A stretch of 38,401 nt of DNA, from contig JAKLIG010000003.1 of NCBI GenBank assembly GCA_022709735.1, positions 134,384 to 172,784 of the forward strand. Reading direction: 5' to 3'. The notes under the pieces were generated by a model. The model was given only the letters and a program-made list of their open reading frames with translations. It searched no databases and had not been told where the DNA came from. A program made the translations under genes and the position numbers. How positions within the stretch are numbered: position 1 is the first letter of the stretch; every line of letters starts with the position of its first letter. Source of the stretch: Patescibacteria group bacterium (lineage in GTDB: Bacteria > Patescibacteriota > Minisyncoccia > Moranbacterales > UBA2206). Below are positions 15,228 to 22,427 of this stretch, piece by piece.

Positions 15228-15271
15228 CCTTCCTTGGGGATCTCTACAATGCGCTAGAGATTCCCTTTTTT
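15209..15271. terminator. Back-to-back terminators for the HTH gene (+) and the PEPS-domain gene (-)
   Basis: The first hairpin, AAGGAAGGC / GCCTTCCTT (15209-15235), contains the HTH gene's stop codon and has a T-run on the minus strand. The second, GGGGATCTCT / AGAGATTCCC (15236-15265), is followed by seven Ts on the plus strand. Confidence 0.8.
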
Positions 15272-15282
15272 TATATTTTTGA

Positions 15283-16224
15283 TTAAAGTGTTGTTATCGG
15301 CCGGCTTTGGACAATATAAAATTTATTCTTCTCATATGCCCATTCAATATCTTGCGGTTTTTTGTAATGTTTTTCAATTCTCAGGCAAATTTTAGCCAGA
15401 GTTATAATTTCTTTTTGAGGCAAAACTTGTTTTCCTTTTTCCGTTTTTGAAACACTCGCCCATTTTATCCTTTTCTTCAAATCTTTTACCAGCTTTTTTT
15501 CTTGATTGCTAATATTCGCATCCATAATTGACATTTTTTTCTTATTAAGAACATAACTGTCCGGCGTAATTGATCCTGAAACAATTGCTTCCCCGAGCCC
15601 CCAGCCAGCTTCAATAATCATTTGATTCCTGTCTTCCGTCACCGGATGCACCGAAAAACAAATTCCAGATTTTTCCGAATCTATCATTTTTTGCACCACA
15701 ACTGCCACGCTTACATGAGTTTTTAACATATCTTTTTCATGGCGATAGAAAATTGCTCGCGGAGTGAAAAGTGATGACCAGCATTTTTTGACATTTGCCA
15801 ATATATCTTTTTCTGTCGTGTTAAGATAACTTTCCAACTCTCCTGCCCAGGAAGCCACTGATGAATCTTCCGCCGTCGCACTGGATCTCACAGCCACAAA
15901 ATTCGCTCCAAGTTTTTTGAAATCCGCCATAATTTCTTTTTCCAAATCTTTCGGAATTTTAGCATCATAAATCAAATCGCGAATAATGGCCGAAGAGCGA
16001 TCTACTGAATTCACATCCTTATAATTTATTTTTTTAAGTTCTATTTCTACTTGCTGAAAGAGATCAGTTTCTTCGAGGAACCGGTCAAAGGCCGAAGCTA
16101 AAATCACAAACCCCGGCGGAACCGGAATTCCCGCCTTAGTCATCTCGCCCAGCGACGCTCCTTTCCCGCCCGCAATTCCAACATCTTTTTTAGTTAGATT
16201 TTTGAAGTTTTTGATGTGATTCAT
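15283..16224 (-). CDS. Stand-alone PEP/pyruvate-binding (ATP-grasp-like) domain of PEP synthase
   Basis: 313 residues corresponding only to the N-terminal domain of phosphoenolpyruvate synthase or PPDK. It starts at the usual point (GIAGGKGASLGEMTKAGIPVPPGF), has VRSSATAEDSSVASWAGE (about 112-129), GICFSVHPVTEDRNQ and WGLGEAIVSGSITPDSY, and ends exactly at the domain border (IEWAYEKNKFYIVQSRPITTL). The phospho-histidine and C-terminal barrel domains of PEP synthase are absent, and no partner gene is in the window. It could phosphorylate another carrier or substrate with ATP, as rifampin phosphotransferase does with its related domain, or be half of a split enzyme. It is last in the minus-strand cluster starting at 20388, 51 bp after the preceding gene. 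Confidence 0.85.
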   Translation of the reverse strand: MNHIKNFKNLTKKDVGIAGGKGASLGEMTKAGIPVPPGFVILASAFDRFLEETDLFQQVEIELKKINYKDVNSVDRSSAIIRDLIYDAKIPKDLEKEIMADFKKLGANFVAVRSSATAEDSSVASWAGELESYLNTTEKDILANVKKCWSSLFTPRAIFYRHEKDMLKTHVSVAVVVQKMIDSEKSGICFSVHPVTEDRNQMIIEAGWGLGEAIVSGSITPDSYVLNKKKMSIMDANISNQEKKLVKDLKKRIKWASVSKTEKGKQVLPQKEIITLAKICLRIEKHYKKPQDIEWAYEKNKFYIVQSRPITTL

Positions 16225-16275
16225 AAAAAAATTTGTATTAATTCTTAATAAATTTTAGATTCCAATAATTATATT

Positions 16276-17691
16276 TCATGCTAAATCTTTATATAAATCT
16301 TCTTCTTTAATATTCAATTGCTTTCTCTCCTCAACTGAAGCTAGGCGATAAAAAGAAATTGGGATCATTGGGTATATAAAAAATTTAATTGGTATTTTAC
16401 TTATTTTTTCAATATATTTTTTTGTTAATGTGTGATTCATCGCTATATCCAAGCCCCATTCTTTATAAATTTTTCCATCTTTTTTTGTTCGAAAGGCCAT
16501 ATCTGCACAATTAAAATTTATAACACTCCAGTACTTGGATAATTCAAGCTCTTTTGCATAATTACTAATATTAAGCACTTTTAACCAAGCTTTTTGCATA
16601 CTTCCACTATACTCGGTTTGCCCTGGTCCGCCACAAGTTTTTGCTCCCATATAAAAAGCTACGGTGGCGAATTTTATAAAAATAGATGGGATTAGAATGC
16701 CTTCGTTTAAAGCTCTTGAGATGTCTTCTGGCTCTAATTTAATATTTCTGGCCTTTTTTTCAGGACTAAATAAAACATCGCCCCTTAAGTCTAGTCGATA
16801 TTCCTGCCCGTCCTCTTCATCGAAACACCAAAAAAAATAGGTGCCAGAATTTTTGCCATAATAATTCCAAGCCCCATAAATTCCATCGAATTCTTTCAAG
16901 ACTATTTCTCTGAATTTTTTATCAAATAAGGATTTCCAAACGATATTATCTTCGTTTTCTAAAACAAATTTTGTTAAGAATTCTATCAAAATTTCATCAT
17001 GTTCGAGAGTTATGCATCGCCTCACATCATTAATTATTCCAGGATCAAACATTTCTAGCCAAATTTTATGGTTAATTTTAATTATTTGGTCAGATAATTT
17101 TTTGCAAGTTGAGAAATCTACATTATCAATTATCAATTGCAATCTTTTGATAAATTCGATTTCGCTTTCATTAAAATCTTTTTTATTTTTATTTACCCAT
17201 TCCATTAAATTATACTTATATAGAGGATATCTGGAGACAAGTTTATTTTTTGTAGATTTAGGATATAAATTAAGATGTTTTCCGTTAATTTGCACTCCCC
17301 TTTTATTTAAAGCATCATTAAAAGGAACATTTCCGCAATTAAGCACAAAATAATCTTTTTTTTCTTTCCGATTAAAAATAGTATCAAATCTAGTAATTAA
17401 ATGAGCCCCGACAGTCGAAGGAAAATTTAAGATACTATGGTGATCGGTAGTATCTAAAATTAACCCTCCGTCAAAATTAACTTTGATATCTTCATTCTTA
17501 AATAATTTTTCTATTTTTTCTTGTATAAGTTTTTTGTATGGTTCTTGTCTTTTTAGATGTTCTGAGGCAAATTCATGTCTTGTTATATATTTTTTGCAAT
17601 AATCAATCAATGGCTCTTCGCAATTTAAAAGCCATCCCATAAAAGGATTGGCTTTTTTTATGATTTGTATGGCTTTTTCTATATCTATCAT
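16276..17691 (-). CDS. Unknown family protein, paralogue of 18931-20388
   Basis: 471 residues from the ATG at 17691 (MIDIEKAIQIIKK). The frame stays open upstream, but those 30 codons run through a tRNA-like element and have no counterpart in the paralogue. Shared with the 485-residue protein: HLKRQ near the N-terminus, a DHHxIL..P..xxHL block, GNVPxN followed by RGxxxNGKxxNLxPKSxKxK, a DFSxCKxLxDQxxKIN block, EFdGIxGAW followed by GTxFFW and a late FYMGxK. No membrane segment or signal peptide. DHH, the Cys and the acidic positions could be active-site residues, but I recognise no fold and assign no function. Next to it are a tRNA-Glu-like element (18 bp upstream) and the PEPS-domain gene. 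Confidence 0.75.
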   Translation of the reverse strand: MIDIEKAIQIIKKANPFMGWLLNCEEPLIDYCKKYITRHEFASEHLKRQEPYKKLIQEKIEKLFKNEDIKVNFDGGLILDTTDHHSILNFPSTVGAHLITRFDTIFNRKEKKDYFVLNCGNVPFNDALNKRGVQINGKHLNLYPKSTKNKLVSRYPLYKYNLMEWVNKNKKDFNESEIEFIKRLQLIIDNVDFSTCKKLSDQIIKINHKIWLEMFDPGIINDVRRCITLEHDEILIEFLTKFVLENEDNIVWKSLFDKKFREIVLKEFDGIYGAWNYYGKNSGTYFFWCFDEEDGQEYRLDLRGDVLFSPEKKARNIKLEPEDISRALNEGILIPSIFIKFATVAFYMGAKTCGGPGQTEYSGSMQKAWLKVLNISNYAKELELSKYWSVINFNCADMAFRTKKDGKIYKEWGLDIAMNHTLTKKYIEKISKIPIKFFIYPMIPISFYRLASVEERKQLNIKEEDLYKDLA

Positions 17692-17709
17692 TTTTCTTGA
17701 ATTATTTTG

Positions 17710-17779
17710 TAGCCCGAGGCAGGTGTGAGCTACCGTCTCTTCGCGGAAAGCGAAGCGTCCTACTCTAGACGATCGGGCC
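17710..17779 (-). tRNA. tRNA-Glu(UUC)-like cloverleaf with atypical loops
   Basis: The 70-nt minus-strand sequence folds as a full cloverleaf: acceptor GGCCCGA / TCGGGCT (7 pairs, one G-U), D stem GTC / GAC, anticodon stem CTTCG / CGAAG, T stem GGTAG / CTGCC (one wobble), discriminator A. The anticodon in loop CTTTCCG is TTC (Glu), and the 5' half resembles ordinary tRNA-Glu (GATCGTCTAG, TAGGAC). Oddities: the D loop is 8 nt (TAGAGTAG) with a single G in place of the GG pair; the T loop is CTCACAC, so T54 and A58 are both C; position 37 is C rather than purine; bases 32 and 38 can pair. All stems are intact, which argues against random decay. CCA is not encoded, as for the other tRNAs here. 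It may be a specialised tRNA or a structured relic. Confidence 0.55.
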
Positions 17780-17827
17780 AAAATTTCATATATTCTTTAT
17801 TAATTCAGCCTAACATTTCAACTTTCT

Positions 17828-18910
17828 CTAGTCAATTGCGTTTTTGATCCAATTTTTTGCATTTGATCTGATAATCTTTTTTATATCCTCGTCTCTCATT
17901 CCAAAATTACGAGATAAAATTTCTCCCAAAATATGAAAATCTTTGGCACTCTTTATTTCATTAAGCCACTCTGGGGCAACGCCACCAAAATCAGTGCCAA
18001 TAGCCAAATGGTCTATGCCTCTATCTAATTGGGCAATTGAATCAATTCTTTCGGCGACTTTTCTGGTGTTATCAAAAAATGGCTTAGTCACTCCAAGCCC
18101 GATTATACCACCCATTTTAATAATTGATCTTACTTCTTCTAAATTTAATAATCGATTTTCTCCAACTTTTCCTTTCCAGCTGTCAATCAAGTCATCCATA
18201 AGAGCACCATGAGTATAGGATATTAAATTTCCTTTTTTTCTTTCCTCCGCAATACCCATTACTTCTTGCCTAGCTTTAAAGCCTGTGTGAGCCAAGTCGA
18301 TAATTAAATTATTATCCAAAAAATATCTCACTGTGTCTTGACCAAGTTCAGTGAGAGCGCCATCTTTATCCACTAAAGTATTTTCTTTGCCATATTGCAA
18401 ACCAAAAATTTTTATACCTTGCTCAGTCAGCTCTTTAGCATCAGCCACTGTTTTGATTAAGTGAGCTCCGGCCTCCAACCCCAAAACTAAATTTCCTTTT
18501 TCTTTAAAATCTTTTTTTCTCCTTATCAGATTAACTCCGCATTTTGCGTCCATATTTTCAAATTGTTGAATTAATTTGAACATCTTTTCTTTTCTAACCG
18601 TATCGTCAGGTGATTCTGGCGATGGAAACATGTATTGATCAAATACTGAGGCAACAATTGTGTCATACTGTCCTTTTATAACTTCTGCCATAATTAAATT
18701 GTACTCCTTTTCGGTTAAATCAACCGCTTTTTTCCCAAAAGTATTTTCAACATCATTAATATCAACGCCAAACTGTTCCATTCTCGTTATAACCGATTTT
18801 TCTTTTGGATCAAATCGTTCCGGATAATTTTTATATTCCCCTAAATGACCAGTAGATTTAGGCACATATACATCATCGTGAAGCGATGAGATTGGCATTT
18901 TTTCTTTCAT
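17828..18910 (-). CDS. M19-family (renal dipeptidase-like) metallopeptidase, cytosolic
   Basis: 360 residues. The M19 family are binuclear-zinc dipeptidases, including enzymes acting on D-amino-acid and beta-lactam-like dipeptides. Metal-ligand motifs are present in order: HDD (His11/Asp13) for the usual HxD, GLEAG (Glu near 146), DLAHTG (His near 206), SYTHG (His near 233) and GTDFGG (Asp near 305). There is no signal peptide, so it acts in the cytosol. It lies 20 bp after the stop of one unknown-family gene and is followed by the tRNA-like element and the second unknown-family gene, suggesting it trims or hydrolyses a small peptide-like product of that cluster. Substrate unknown. Confidence 0.85.
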   Translation of the reverse strand: MKEKMPISSLHDDVYVPKSTGHLGEYKNYPERFDPKEKSVITRMEQFGVDINDVENTFGKKAVDLTEKEYNLIMAEVIKGQYDTIVASVFDQYMFPSPESPDDTVRKEKMFKLIQQFENMDAKCGVNLIRRKKDFKEKGNLVLGLEAGAHLIKTVADAKELTEQGIKIFGLQYGKENTLVDKDGALTELGQDTVRYFLDNNLIIDLAHTGFKARQEVMGIAEERKKGNLISYTHGALMDDLIDSWKGKVGENRLLNLEEVRSIIKMGGIIGLGVTKPFFDNTRKVAERIDSIAQLDRGIDHLAIGTDFGGVAPEWLNEIKSAKDFHILGEILSRNFGMRDEDIKKIIRSNAKNWIKNAID

Positions 18911-18930
18911 ATTATTTCTTAAATTAATTA

Positions 18931-20388
18931 TTAAAATATTTTTTCTAAATTTTTTTTAAGATTTTCTTCGGTTATTGAAAAATTTTTTTTGTCTTTAATA
19001 TTTCCATATTTACTAATACCATAATCATAGGCGAATAGCAAAGGCGGAATCATATATTCCTTAAATTTGATTGAGTCTAATTTATTAAAATATTCTTCAG
19101 AAAATCCTCCTTTCAAAAAAATATCAAAAGCATGTAATTCTTTGAGTTTCCCTTGTGAATCGCGACCCTGACATATTGAAATAAGATTCATATTATCTAG
19201 CGGAATATTTTTTGCCAGTTCTGCTTCCTCGGGAAAATATTCTGCCAATATTTCAATCATTTTTATTTTCATTCTAGTTAGATATTCAAGAGAATAGCCT
19301 GCTAGTGGCTTCATGCCCATATAAAAAATTATAAGCGAGAATTTTAAAAGCATGCCGGGCAATATTTTTTTTGATTTTAATTTTCCAATAATAGCTTCTG
19401 GCGTAAATTCTAACTTAAATTCATTTTCTCCAATTAAAAAACCGCCTTTAAGTTCCAGCCTCAAATGCTCATTGTTTTCGTCTAACCCCCAAAAGAAATG
19501 CGTACCAACTTTTTTTTCTTCATCCCAGGCTCCATTAATTCCTTCGAATTCATCAATTATCAGCTCTCTAAATTCATTCTCAAAAAGCATCTTATAAACA
19601 AAACTGTCTTTTTCGTTTTCAAAAACATAAATCATATAATCAATTACGATGTCGTCATATTCAATAGAAATTAACCTGGCAGCATTCTCTCGCAATTTTT
19701 CTTCAAATAAATATGGCCAGAGATAATAATTTATCTTGGTGTATTGATCTCCTAAAGTCTTGCATGAAGAGAAATCAATGTTTTTTATTACATTATTTAT
19801 TTTCTCCAATAAAAACTGCTCTTGATTTGTAAAAGATTGCCATTGATGGCTTTCTTCTTTTAATCTTTTAACGATGTCGAATTCATATGTATGCAAATTA
19901 TAGACTATTTTATCCTTATCTGATTTCGGGAACAAATTTATTTTCTTTCCATTGAGCACGAATCCGCGACGGCGAAAAGGTTCATTTAACGGAACATTTC
20001 CAGTTGCAAAAGTCAAAATGTCTCCTTCTTTATCTTTATGAAGTAGTTTATAAAAATTAGAAACTAAATGAACCGCTAAAAGCCACGGATGGTCTAAAAT
20101 CCCATGATGATCAACAATCCCTCCAATTACACCCCAACTATCATCAATATTAATTTTTATTTCTTTTCGCTCATTAATATTAAACAAATTCTCTATTTTT
20201 TCTTTTATTTTCTGCTTAAATCTAAATTGCCTTTTTAAATGAATTTCGCTGGGTTTATAAAAATTTATTCTTTTCGAATATTCCGAAAGTGTTTCTTCGT
20301 TTTTATAAAAAGAATTAAGCGAAGGAAGATACTTCACTACTTCATTTGCAATTTCATTAATTTTAGTATCAGAATAAAATTTTTCCAT
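18931..20388 (-). CDS. Unknown family protein, paralogue of 16276-17691
   Basis: 485 residues, soluble, with no signal peptide. Main conserved blocks: IHLKRQFRFKQKIKEKIENL (about 53-72), IVDHHGILDHPWLLAVHL (near 111-128), GNVPLNEPFRRRGFVLNGKK then NLFPKSDKDK (near 149-180), IDFSSCKTLGDQYTKIN (near 215-231), EFEGINGAWDEE then GTHFFWGLDE (near 277-302) and FYMGMKP (near 355). The same blocks occur in the paralogue two genes downstream. I recognise no known family. It is first in the cluster, with a possible promoter TTGATG - 16 bp - TAAAAT at 20403-20430. Side-by-side paralogues suggest a heteromer or two successive steps on related substrates. Confidence 0.75.
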   Translation of the reverse strand: MEKFYSDTKINEIANEVVKYLPSLNSFYKNEETLSEYSKRINFYKPSEIHLKRQFRFKQKIKEKIENLFNINERKEIKINIDDSWGVIGGIVDHHGILDHPWLLAVHLVSNFYKLLHKDKEGDILTFATGNVPLNEPFRRRGFVLNGKKINLFPKSDKDKIVYNLHTYEFDIVKRLKEESHQWQSFTNQEQFLLEKINNVIKNIDFSSCKTLGDQYTKINYYLWPYLFEEKLRENAARLISIEYDDIVIDYMIYVFENEKDSFVYKMLFENEFRELIIDEFEGINGAWDEEKKVGTHFFWGLDENNEHLRLELKGGFLIGENEFKLEFTPEAIIGKLKSKKILPGMLLKFSLIIFYMGMKPLAGYSLEYLTRMKIKMIEILAEYFPEEAELAKNIPLDNMNLISICQGRDSQGKLKELHAFDIFLKGGFSEEYFNKLDSIKFKEYMIPPLLFAYDYGISKYGNIKDKKNFSITEENLKKNLEKIF

Positions 20389-20402
20389 TTTATTATGTCA
20401 AA

Positions 20403-20430
20403 ATTTTAACAATTCCTTGATTTACATCAA
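20403..20430 (-). promoter_or_regulatory. Possible promoter of the unknown-family cluster
   Basis: TTGATG (20425-20430), 16-bp spacer, TAAAAT (20403-20408) on the minus strand, 14 nt before the ATG. Confidence 0.4.
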
Positions 20431-20475
20431 CTTCTACTAAACCCCCATTCTTATCTTAATCCTACTAAATCCACG

Positions 20476-20510
20476 CAAAAAAACAAGGCATTAAAAACCT
20501 TGCTTTTTTC
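20476..20510 (-). terminator. Terminator of the APH-like kinase gene
   Basis: CAAGG / CCTTG stem (20484-20488 and 20498-20502) with T-runs on both strands. It separates the kinase gene from the cluster downstream. Confidence 0.7.
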
Positions 20511-20600
20511 TAAATTTTGCACGAGGTAGTGAAGGATGTTAGAACTTTATTTGAGAAAAATAATAAATATATTTATATTCCTGCTTTGAAAGCTAATATC

Positions 20601-21632
20601 TCATAAACAGGATTTTATAAGCTCAAGGAGTTGTTTTCTTTTGTCTCGTAAAAAAATAACCTTGTCATATTCAGAATACAAAGAAGAATCAGTTTTATTA
20701 TGGTTAAGATAGTAATGATCAGTGAGAGGCCATTGGATAGTTAAAAGTTTTTCATACCATGCTTCAATGGCATATTCTAATTTTGTTAGATCGAATACAA
20801 ATCCACATTCTTTAACATATCCGTTTATAAAAACTTTAGCTTGATCCTTTTTATCTTCAATATGATCAAAATCCCTTCTGATAACAATCATATTAAATGA
20901 CCTAATGAATTCACTATATGGATTGCCAATGCCACTTATATCCCAATCACAAATTCCAATAATATTCCATCGACCATCAAAAAGTATATTTCTTCCATGA
21001 TAATCCCCATGACAAACGAATGCAGGCTGATTTTCCCGTTTAGCAAATTTATTCTTTTTTAAAAGAGAACTCTTTAAATTTATAAATTTTTTTGCTTTTT
21101 TATCATATTCATCAGGGCTGTCTTTCTCGCCTATAAATTTTAATATCTTTTCATATTCCAAAACACTCCTCGCCCTATCGTCCAGGTTCCAGGCTTCAAT
21201 TGTTTTTATCGTTTTAGGTATCGACACTTTTCGAGAAACTAAATGGATTCTACCCAGCATTTCTCCAAGATTCCTTGTATATATAATTCGTTCGACTTCG
21301 GAATTCGGACGAGTTTCCTCATTAGAAATAAAAGGGAAGATACTATATTGCTGACCACTAATTGCAAGGTGTAATTCGCCTTTTTTATTTTTTAAAGACG
21401 ATACAACAGGAATATCAGAATTTTCACTAATAAATCTAGCTGATTTTTCTGAATTTTCTATTTTATCTAGATCTGCTTTTTTATACCGCTTAATAAAATA
21501 TTCTCCTCCATCTTCAGTAGAAGCGATAATATTCTTAGTGCTTATCCCTTTTCTAGGCTCCCTTAAAAAACTTAGTCTGGGTAAATTATATTCTTTTGAT
21601 ATTTTATCTAATAATAATTGTTCAGATTCCAT
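20601..21632 (-). CDS. Aminoglycoside-phosphotransferase-fold small-molecule kinase
   Basis: 343 residues with the APH / homoserine-kinase-II / choline-kinase fold. The N lobe has EYFIKRYKK (ATP-binding Lys) and the hinge YSIFPFI. The catalytic loop is CHGDYHGRNILFD (about 205-217: Asp base and Asn) and the metal-binding motif is GICDWDISG with its Asp near 229. These match ThrB-type and MTR-kinase-type enzymes phosphorylating a hydroxyl of an amino acid or sugar; the substrate cannot be read. A TGATATACT extended -10 lies 6 nt before the ATG, so the mRNA is probably leaderless. Its terminator makes it separate from the downstream cluster. Confidence 0.85.
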   Translation of the reverse strand: MESEQLLLDKISKEYNLPRLSFLREPRKGISTKNIIASTEDGGEYFIKRYKKADLDKIENSEKSARFISENSDIPVVSSLKNKKGELHLAISGQQYSIFPFISNEETRPNSEVERIIYTRNLGEMLGRIHLVSRKVSIPKTIKTIEAWNLDDRARSVLEYEKILKFIGEKDSPDEYDKKAKKFINLKSSLLKKNKFAKRENQPAFVCHGDYHGRNILFDGRWNIIGICDWDISGIGNPYSEFIRSFNMIVIRRDFDHIEDKKDQAKVFINGYVKECGFVFDLTKLEYAIEAWYEKLLTIQWPLTDHYYLNHNKTDSSLYSEYDKVIFLRDKRKQLLELIKSCL

Positions 21633-21638
21633 AATTTC

Positions 21639-21647
21639 AGTATATCA
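21639..21647 (-). promoter_or_regulatory. Extended -10 of the APH-like gene, leaderless start
   Basis: TGATATACT on the minus strand, with the -10 (21639-21644) ending 6 nt before the ATG at 21632. Confidence 0.5.
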
Positions 21648-21672
21648 TAAATTAAGTAAAAGCTAGAACCAA

Positions 21673-21697
21673 AAAGAGGCCTTTTTCAAGCCTCTTT
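21673..21697 (-). terminator. Terminator of tRNA-Trp
   Basis: AAAGAGGC / GCCTCTTT stem with a short T-run on the minus strand. Confidence 0.65.
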
Positions 21698-21716
21698 CTA
21701 ATTAGAATTTCCTAAG

Positions 21717-21787
21717 CACGGGATGTAGGAATCGAACCTACGTCACCGGTTTTGGAGACCGGCGTACTGCCACTGTACGAATCCCGC
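21717..21787 (-). tRNA. tRNA-Trp(CCA)
   Basis: 71-nt cloverleaf on the minus strand. Acceptor GCGGGAT / ATCCCGT with a G-U first pair; anticodon loop CTCCAAA gives CCA; the T loop is a normal TTCGATT; discriminator G, as expected for tRNA-Trp. CCA is not encoded. The promoter cassette at 21786-21891 lies directly upstream. Confidence 0.95.
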
Positions 21788-21891
21788 CTGCCTGATTTTC
21801 CTATCTTATTATAAAACCCCAACTGTTTCAGTCAAATAATCTTTATTCTTAGTTGAGGAAAAATATAAAAAAATAAGAAAATCTGGCAGGC
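21786..21891 (-). repeat. 106-bp promoter cassette with inverted-repeat ends, copy A
   Basis: Bounded by GCCTGCC...GGCAGGC; the ends are complementary over 15 bases with one mismatch (GCCTGCCTGATTTTC and GAAAATCTGGCAGGC). The interior carries TTGACT (21830-21835) - 16 bp - TATAAT (21808-21813) on the minus strand, which should drive tRNA-Trp. It aligns without gaps to copy B at 22426-22531 with 88 of 106 identical bases. The inner end overlaps the first bases of the tRNA. Confidence 0.85.
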
Positions 21892-21904
21892 ACGCCGAAT
21901 ATTC

Positions 21905-22060
21905 CTACTTGGTTTCTTTATGCATTGTGTGCTTTTTGCATTTCTTGCAAAACTTTTTCATCGCCAATTTTTCCTTGAGCTTTTTTTTATTCCTGGTTGT
22001 GAAATAATTGACTGTCTTGCATACTTCGCATTTCATTTTCGCAATGTTTTCTCTAGCCAT
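21905..22060 (-). CDS. rpmG: 50S ribosomal protein L33
   Basis: 51 residues (MARENIAKMKCEVCKTVNYF...), with the zinc-type cysteines Cys11, Cys14, Cys38 and Cys41, the usual L33 length and composition. It lies between tRNA-Thr(GGT) and tRNA-Trp, a location reminiscent of the tRNA/rpmG/secE neighbourhood of many bacteria. It should be transcribed with the tRNAs from copy B of the promoter cassette. Confidence 0.93.
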   Translation of the reverse strand: MARENIAKMKCEVCKTVNYFTTRNKKKLKEKLAMKKFCKKCKKHTMHKETK

Positions 22061-22094
22061 AAAATTAAATTAATTTTTTAAATTTTTATCTTTG

Positions 22095-22167
22095 AGCCTG
22101 AGACCGGGATTGAACCGGTGACCTCATCCTTACCATGGATGTGCTCTACCAACTGAGCTACCCAGGC
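22095..22167 (-). tRNA. tRNA-Thr(GGT)
   Basis: 73-nt cloverleaf on the minus strand. Acceptor GCCTGGG / CTCAGGC, anticodon stem CATCC / GGATG with loop ATGGTAA giving GGT, normal D loop (AGTTGGTA) and T loop TTCAATC. CCA is not encoded. Confidence 0.95.
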
Positions 22168-22228
22168 ACTAGTTCCTGCCTCTTCGGCAGGTCGCCGATG
22201 AGGCGACTACCAACTGAGCTACAACGAC
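22168..22228 (-). pseudogene. Degenerate tRNA in the tRNA-Gly position of the cluster
   Basis: The minus strand begins like a tRNA (GTCGTTG, then TAGCTCAGTTGGTAG) but lacks the second half of the D stem. Two GC-rich hairpins follow: GTCGCC / GGCGAC, which can be read as an anticodon arm with loop CTCATCG, and CCTGCC / GGCAGG in the T-arm position. The 3' end GAACTAG pairs with the acceptor at only 4 of 7 positions. It lies between tRNA-Tyr and tRNA-Thr(GGT), where the conserved Thr-Tyr-Gly-Thr cluster has tRNA-Gly(TCC). Most likely a decayed or rearranged tRNA gene. Confidence 0.5.
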
Positions 22229-22249
22229 ATTAGCGCTTAATAAAACCTG

Positions 22250-22332
22250 TGGGCAGGGAGGGATTCGAACCCCCGAAGCCGTGAGACGGCTGATTTACAG
22301 TCAGCTGCGATTGACCACTCCGCCACCTGCCC
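22250..22332 (-). tRNA. tRNA-Tyr(GTA)
   Basis: 83-nt class II cloverleaf on the minus strand with a long variable arm. Acceptor GGGCAGG / CCTGCCC, anticodon loop CTGTAAA giving GTA, T loop TTCGAAT, discriminator A. Confidence 0.95.
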
Positions 22333-22355
22333 ATTTTATTCATTTTCCATTTTTG

Positions 22356-22427
22356 AGCCGAAGATCGGAGTTGAACCGATAACCTACTGTTTACAAAACA
22401 GTTGCTCTGCCATTGAGCTACTTCGGC
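22356..22427 (-). tRNA. tRNA-Thr(TGT)
   Basis: 72-nt cloverleaf on the minus strand. Acceptor GCCGAAG / CTTCGGC, anticodon stem ACTGT / ACAGT with loop TTTGTAA giving TGT, T loop TTCAACT. First tRNA of the cluster, directly downstream of promoter cassette copy B. Confidence 0.95.

Noticed and set aside
17692-17781. N-terminal extension of the unknown-family gene (30 codons before the ATG at 17691)
   Set aside because: These codons are the tRNA-Glu-like cloverleaf read as protein; the paralogue has nothing similar, so the shorter start is preferred.
20514-20606. Short plus-strand open stretch (HEVVKDVRTLFEKNNKYIYI) between the cluster and the APH gene
   Set aside because: It reads like a gene end but has only about 30 codons, no start and overlaps the APH stop; a relic is possible but cannot be supported.
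22168-22228. Functional tRNA-Met or tRNA-Gly call for the degenerate element
   Set aside because: The D stem cannot form, the acceptor pairs at only 4 of 7 positions and the T loop is not tRNA-like, so it is listed as a relic.
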